A stretch of DNA of 10,446 bases from Actinomycetota bacterium (lineage in GTDB: Bacteria > Actinomycetota > UBA4738). Positions 7,213 through 10,446 of the stretch are shown one piece after another (position 1 is the first letter of the stretch; every line of letters begins with the position of its first letter). The position numbers and the translations under genes were made by a program. The stretch is from NCBI GenBank assembly GCA_005885025.1, contig VAYC01000021.1:1-10446 (forward strand), given 5' to 3'. Below the pieces are notes generated by a model. It was not told the origin of the DNA. It saw nothing but the letters and a program-made list of their open reading frames with translations, and did not search any database.

Positions 7213-10061
7213 GCGAGTCCCGGACGAGGTCCAGGGACGAACGACACCGAGCCAAGACAGAGTCTGCAGCGGAAAAGCCTCCGGCACGCCCGGACCTCAA
7301 GATCCTCGAGACCCACCTCTTCCGGGGCCCGAACTACTGGTCCTACGAGCCGGCCATCCGGTTGCTGGTCGATCTCGGATCCCTCGAGCAGTGGCCTTCC
7401 AATGCGCTCACGGGATTCAACGACGCGTTGATCGAGATGCTCCCCGGCCTCCAGGAGCATTCGTGCTCCCTGGGTCGGCCAGGCGGGTTCGTGGAGCGGC
7501 TGAAGGACGGGACATGGTTGGGACACGTCGCCGAGCACGTCGCCTTGGAGCTCCAGCGGGAGACCGGCACGCACATCCCTCGCGGCAAGACCAGGAGCGC
7601 GGGGCAGCCGGGACGGTACAACGTGATCTACGGGTACGGCGAGGAGAGCGTGGGGCTGGCCGCCGGCAGACTCGCCGTGCGCCTGGTCAACCACCTCGTG
7701 CAGGCCGAAGAGGGCCTCGACTTCCTGGCGGAGCTCGAAGGCCTGATCCGGCTGTCCGAACGTCGAGCCTTCGGCCCCTCCACGCAGGCCATCATCGATG
7801 AAGCGGCAACGCGGGACATACCCTGGATCCGGCTGAATGACCAGTCGCTGGTGCAGCTCGGGCAAGGCAGGTATCAGAAGCGGGTGCGGGCCACGATGAC
7901 GTCGATGACCGGGGCGCTTTCGGTCGACATCGCCGGCGACAAGAAGCTCACCACGCAGCTCCTCGCGGCGGCTGGGCTCCCCGTTCCCCGGTCAGAGATC
8001 GTGCGCACGGAAGACGAGGCCGCTGTGGCCGCCCGGAGGATCGGGTACCCGGTGGTCACCAAGCCCATCGACGGGAATCACGGACGAGGGGTCATGCTCG
8101 ACCTCCGGGACGAAGGCGCAGTCCGAACGGGTTACCGGAGGTCTCTGGACGAGGCTCACCGTCCCGCCGTCGTGCTCGAGAGTTATGTGACCGGCAACGA
8201 CTACCGCGTGCTGGTCGTGGGCGGCCACATGGTTGCGGTGGCCGAACGGGTCCCGGCACACGTCATCGGCGATGGCCAGCACACCGTGCGGCAGCTCGTT
8301 GACATCACCAACGCCGACCCCCGGCGCGGCATCGGCCACGAGAAGGTACTGACCAAGATCAAGCTCGACGAGACAGCGGCGGAACTGGTCCGGAAGGAGG
8401 GATTCGAACTGGACGACATCCCGCCGAAGGAGGCCTTCGTCAAGTTGGCGGCCACAGGAAACATGTCCACCGGAGGGATCTCGATCGACCGGACCTGGGA
8501 AGCTCACGAGGAGAACATCGAGATCGCCGAGGAGGCCGCCCGTGTCATCGGCCTGGACGTGGCTGGCATCGACTTCCTGACCCCCGACATCTCAAAGCCG
8601 GTGCGGGAGACGGGCGGGGCCATCGTCGAGGTCAACGCCGCCCCCGGGTTCCGCATGCACACGCACCCCACGGAAGGCGACCCCCAATACGTGGCCAAGC
8701 CGGTCGTCGACATGCTGTTCCCACCGGGGACGCCGTCGCGCATCCCGATCATCTCCGTCACCGGTTCGAATGGAAAGACCACCACCGTTCGAATGATCGC
8801 CCACATCCTGAAGGGGATGGGCCACAAGGTCGGGATGACCTCCACCGACGGCATCTACATCGACGAGCGGTTGGTGAAGCGCGCCGACGCCAGCGGTCCG
8901 AAGTCCGCGCAGATGGTGCTGCAGAACCCCCGGGTGGACCTCGCCGTCTTCGAGGTGGCGCGGGGCGGGATCCTCCGCGAAGGCCTCGGCTACGACCGCA
9001 ACGACGTGGCCGTCGTCACCAACGTCACGGGCGACCACCTCGGGCTGAAGGACGTCCATTCGATCAAGCAGCTGGCCGCCGTGAAACGGGTTGTGGTGGA
9101 GGCGGTGCCCCGCAGCGGCTTCGCGGTGCTGAACGCCGACGACGAACTGGTCGCCGAGATGCGCAAGCACTGCTCGGGATCGGTGATCTTCTTCTCCATG
9201 CAGGAAGACAACGATCTCGTGGAGCGGTGGGTTCGCCGAGGCGGGAAAGCCGTGGTCCTCCAATCGAGCCCTCGCGGGGAGATGATGGTGATCCGGGAGG
9301 GCCGGCGGACGATGCCGATCGGGTGGGTGCACCAGCTTCCCGCCACGTTCGAAGGCCGGGCCCGCATGATGGTTGCGAACGCCCTGGCCGCGGCTGCGGC
9401 CGCCCACGCCGCCGGCGCTCACCTCCACGACATCCGAGGCGGTCTCCGATCCTTCAACACCTCGATCTACCAGGCCCCCGGCCGCCTCAACCTCTTCGAC
9501 CTCAACGGGGTCAAGGTATTGATCGACTACGCGCACAACGCCCATGGGCTCGAGACCGTCGGAGACTTCGTCGATCGGATGACGGCCAGCGCCCCGAGCT
9601 TCGCCCCCGGCTCGCCTTCCTGGTCTGCGAACCTCAAGGTCGCCGTGGTCGCCACGCCGGGAGACCGCCGCGACGAGGATATGCGGGCCCTGGGAAGGGT
9701 GGCCGCACGTTACTTCGACGAGATCGTCATCCGCGAGGACCGCAATCCTCGGGGAAGGAAGCGCGGCGAGGTTGCCGAGCACATCCTGGAAGGCGTGGAG
9801 GAGGCCATGAGGGCCGGGCACCGCGTGGGCAACGTCGAGATCGTCCTGGACGAGATGCAGGCCACCCGCCGAGCCCTGTCCCGAGCTCGGCCCGGAGACC
9901 TGGTCGTGTTGTGCGTCGACTACGCCACCGAGGTGTGGAAGGAGCTCGAGGCGCGCAAGCTACACGCCACGCCCCTGCTCCTCCGGGACCCGGAGGGCAA
10001 CGGCCAGATCGAGCCTGCCGGCGGCGACCCCGACCTCATCGACTTCGGCGTCGGCCTCTAG
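7209..10061 (+). CDS. cphA: Cyanophycin synthetase (CphA1-type)
   Basis: Makes cyanophycin without a ribosome, adding Asp to the backbone and then Arg to each Asp side chain, with one ATP per bond. Domains in order: a basic, probably disordered lead (1-28); the CphA N-terminal domain (about 30-205, with GTWLGHVAEH); an ATP-grasp domain (about 215-490) with KPIDGNHGRG at 285-294 and metal-binding Glu474 and Asn476 in EVNAAPG; and a Mur-ligase-like domain (about 510-900) with P-loop TGSNGKTTT at 518-526 (Lys523), NVTGDHLG at 605-612 and DYAHN at 773-777. Both ATP sites look intact, which argues against the CphA2 type. At 950 residues it is longer than cyanobacterial enzymes of about 870-900. 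It overlaps cphB by four bases and starts with GTG after GGAGG. MurE or D-Ala ligase is excluded by the fused architecture. Confidence 0.95.
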   Translation: MSESRTRSRDERHRAKTESAAEKPPARPDLKILETHLFRGPNYWSYEPAIRLLVDLGSLEQWPSNALTGFNDALIEMLPGLQEHSCSLGRPGGFVERLKDGTWLGHVAEHVALELQRETGTHIPRGKTRSAGQPGRYNVIYGYGEESVGLAAGRLAVRLVNHLVQAEEGLDFLAELEGLIRLSERRAFGPSTQAIIDEAATRDIPWIRLNDQSLVQLGQGRYQKRVRATMTSMTGALSVDIAGDKKLTTQLLAAAGLPVPRSEIVRTEDEAAVAARRIGYPVVTKPIDGNHGRGVMLDLRDEGAVRTGYRRSLDEAHRPAVVLESYVTGNDYRVLVVGGHMVAVAERVPAHVIGDGQHTVRQLVDITNADPRRGIGHEKVLTKIKLDETAAELVRKEGFELDDIPPKEAFVKLAATGNMSTGGISIDRTWEAHEENIEIAEEAARVIGLDVAGIDFLTPDISKPVRETGGAIVEVNAAPGFRMHTHPTEGDPQYVAKPVVDMLFPPGTPSRIPIISVTGSNGKTTTVRMIAHILKGMGHKVGMTSTDGIYIDERLVKRADASGPKSAQMVLQNPRVDLAVFEVARGGILREGLGYDRNDVAVVTNVTGDHLGLKDVHSIKQLAAVKRVVVEAVPRSGFAVLNADDELVAEMRKHCSGSVIFFSMQEDNDLVERWVRRGGKAVVLQSSPRGEMMVIREGRRTMPIGWVHQLPATFEGRARMMVANALAAAAAAHAAGAHLHDIRGGLRSFNTSIYQAPGRLNLFDLNGVKVLIDYAHNAHGLETVGDFVDRMTASAPSFAPGSPSWSANLKVAVVATPGDRRDEDMRALGRVAARYFDEIVIREDRNPRGRKRGEVAEHILEGVEEAMRAGHRVGNVEIVLDEMQATRRALSRARPGDLVVLCVDYATEVWKELEARKLHATPLLLRDPEGNGQIEPAGGDPDLIDFGVGL

Positions 10062-10080
10062 CGCCGTTCCTTCCTCGTTC

Positions 10081-10109
10081 CGTAAGCGCCTCGTAAGGGC
10101 GCTGTAATC
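10081..10109 (+). promoter_or_regulatory. Three 11-bp-phased direct repeats (possible OmpR/PhoB-family site)
   Basis: CGTAA at 10081, CGTAA at 10092 and TGTAA at 10103 are spaced exactly 11 bp, one helical turn. The last unit ends nine bases before a -10 element at 10119. Winged-helix activators such as PhoB bind 11-bp direct repeats that stand in for a -35 element at about this distance, so an activator site is plausible. CGTTCC at 10065 and 10076 is a second pair with the same 11-bp spacing but out of phase with the three. Which regulator would bind is unknown. Confidence 0.4.
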
Positions 10110-10118
10110 ACCGCTCTC

Positions 10119-10124
10119 TAGCCT
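10119..10124 (+). promoter_or_regulatory. Candidate -10 element for the secreted-protein gene
   Basis: TAGCCT, the same hexamer as the one proposed ahead of the DUF5317 gene, fits TANNNT and predicts a transcript start near 10131, about 31 bases before ATG 10162. No -35 consensus is present; the phased repeats occupy that region, consistent with activator-dependent transcription. Confidence 0.45.
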
Positions 10125-10132
10125 GGATCGAG

Positions 10133-10157
10133 TGGCCCTACGGGCCAGGAGGAGGAG
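10133..10157 (+). promoter_or_regulatory. Hairpin against a strong Shine-Dalgarno sequence in the 5' leader
   Basis: TGGCCC at 10133-10138 and GGGCCA at 10142-10147 form a six-pair stem with a TAC loop. Immediately after, and sharing base 10147, comes AGGAGGAGGAG (10147-10157), which holds several overlapping matches to the anti-Shine-Dalgarno sequence and sits at good spacing from ATG 10162. The stem lies near the predicted 5' end of the mRNA, so it may protect the transcript rather than hide the ribosome site. Confidence 0.45.
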
Positions 10158-10161
10158 TCCA

Positions 10162-10446
10162 ATGCGAAAGCTTCTTGTGGCCGCCCTGATGGTCGGAGCG
10201 CTGGTGGTTGGATTGGCCACCTCGGCGTCTGCGAAGACGACGAAGAGCGTCCTCTACCACGACGGCGGGATCGTCCGGACGGTGGTGAACCCGGCCCCGC
10301 TCCCGCACGGCGGCACCGACCCCTTCTATTCCGTGACCAACGGTGTGGGGGGGCAGCTCGGCATCACCGGCGTGGCACCCGGCGATGGTCCGTACCACGG
10401 AGGGGCCTGGGCAGTGAACACCGTGACCTTCAACGAAGGGGTCACG
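10162..10446 (+). CDS. Secreted protein of unknown function (N-terminal part, cut by the window edge)
   Basis: An open frame of 95 codons runs from ATG 10162 to the last base without a stop. It begins with a classical Sec signal peptide: basic start MRKLL, hydrophobic core VAALMVGALVVGLA, and an ASA cleavage motif at residues 22-24 followed by KTTK. The mature part seen so far (residues 25-95) is rich in Gly, Pro, Val and Thr, with stretches such as NPAPLPHGGTDPFYSVTNG and AWAVNTVTF. It has no cysteine and no lipobox, so it is probably released or wall-associated rather than a lipoprotein. I do not recognise the family. Expression should be strong given the ribosome site. A run of seven G within the frame (about 10347-10353) is a place to check for sequencing error. 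Confidence 0.82.
   Translation, partial: MRKLLVAALMVGALVVGLATSASAKTTKSVLYHDGGIVRTVVNPAPLPHGGTDPFYSVTNGVGGQLGITGVAPGDGPYHGGAWAVNTVTFNEGVT

Noticed and set aside
8592..9821. Long antisense open frame (409 codons) opposite cphA, and similar ones opposite aconitase (4205-5173) and cphB (6190-6999)
   Set aside because: High-GC genes leave long open frames on the opposite strand. The translations show no domain, are rich in Arg, His, Gly and Asp-Leu repeats, and lie opposite genes with full motif sets.
10085..10103. AGCGCC and GGCGCT, a six-pair hairpin after cphA, as a terminator
   Set aside because: No T-run follows, and the stem is made largely by the phased CGTAA repeats, which explain the sequence better as a promoter region. 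A weak factor-dependent end point cannot be ruled out.
1..10446. CRISPR array, insertion sequence or integrase attachment site
   Set aside because: No spaced identical repeats, transposase-like frame, terminal inverted repeats or target duplications were seen on either strand.

Overview
The window is high-GC bacterial DNA, densely packed and with no RNA gene, insertion sequence or CRISPR array. The TANNNT-type -10 elements placed just ahead of start codons, GTG starts, a DUF5317-type membrane protein and a single-chain Aquifex-type aconitase all suggest an actinobacterial (Actinomycetota) chromosome, perhaps a deep-branching soil or sediment lineage. That placement is inference; no rRNA or marker gene is present.

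Layout. Bases 1-117 hold no gene, only a hairpin near the left edge. A membrane-anchored NarL-type sensor histidine kinase (118-1794, +) converges on and overlaps a DUF5317-like membrane protein (1664-2389, -). A short divergent intergenic region (2390-2497) carries a perfect 10-bp inverted repeat between two candidate promoters. One drives the DUF5317 gene and looks leaderless. The other drives a fusion of a NERD nuclease-like domain with a superfamily 1 helicase (2498-4174, +). Next comes aconitate hydratase (4220-6160, +), with a strong ribosome binding site but a serine where the first iron-sulfur cysteine is normally found.

The clearest functional unit is a cyanophycin operon. Cyanophycinase (cphB, 6217-7212) degrades the polymer and cyanophycin synthetase (cphA, 7209-10061) makes it. 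The two genes overlap by four bases (GTGA), with a Shine-Dalgarno sequence inside the end of cphB, so translation is probably coupled. Together they would store and release nitrogen and carbon as a polymer of an Asp backbone with Arg side chains. Both ATP sites of CphA look intact, and the expected active-site residues of CphB are present.

The right edge carries the start of an unrecognised secreted protein (10162 onward, truncated by the window). Its 100-bp upstream region has three 11-bp-phased repeats just before a -10 element, an arrangement like that used by OmpR/PhoB-family activators, and a small hairpin against a very strong Shine-Dalgarno sequence.

I did not find a convincing wholly new multi-gene system. 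The points most worth a second look are the aconitase cysteine replacement, the phased repeats at the right edge, the inverted repeat in the divergent promoter region, and the split base composition of the histidine kinase.
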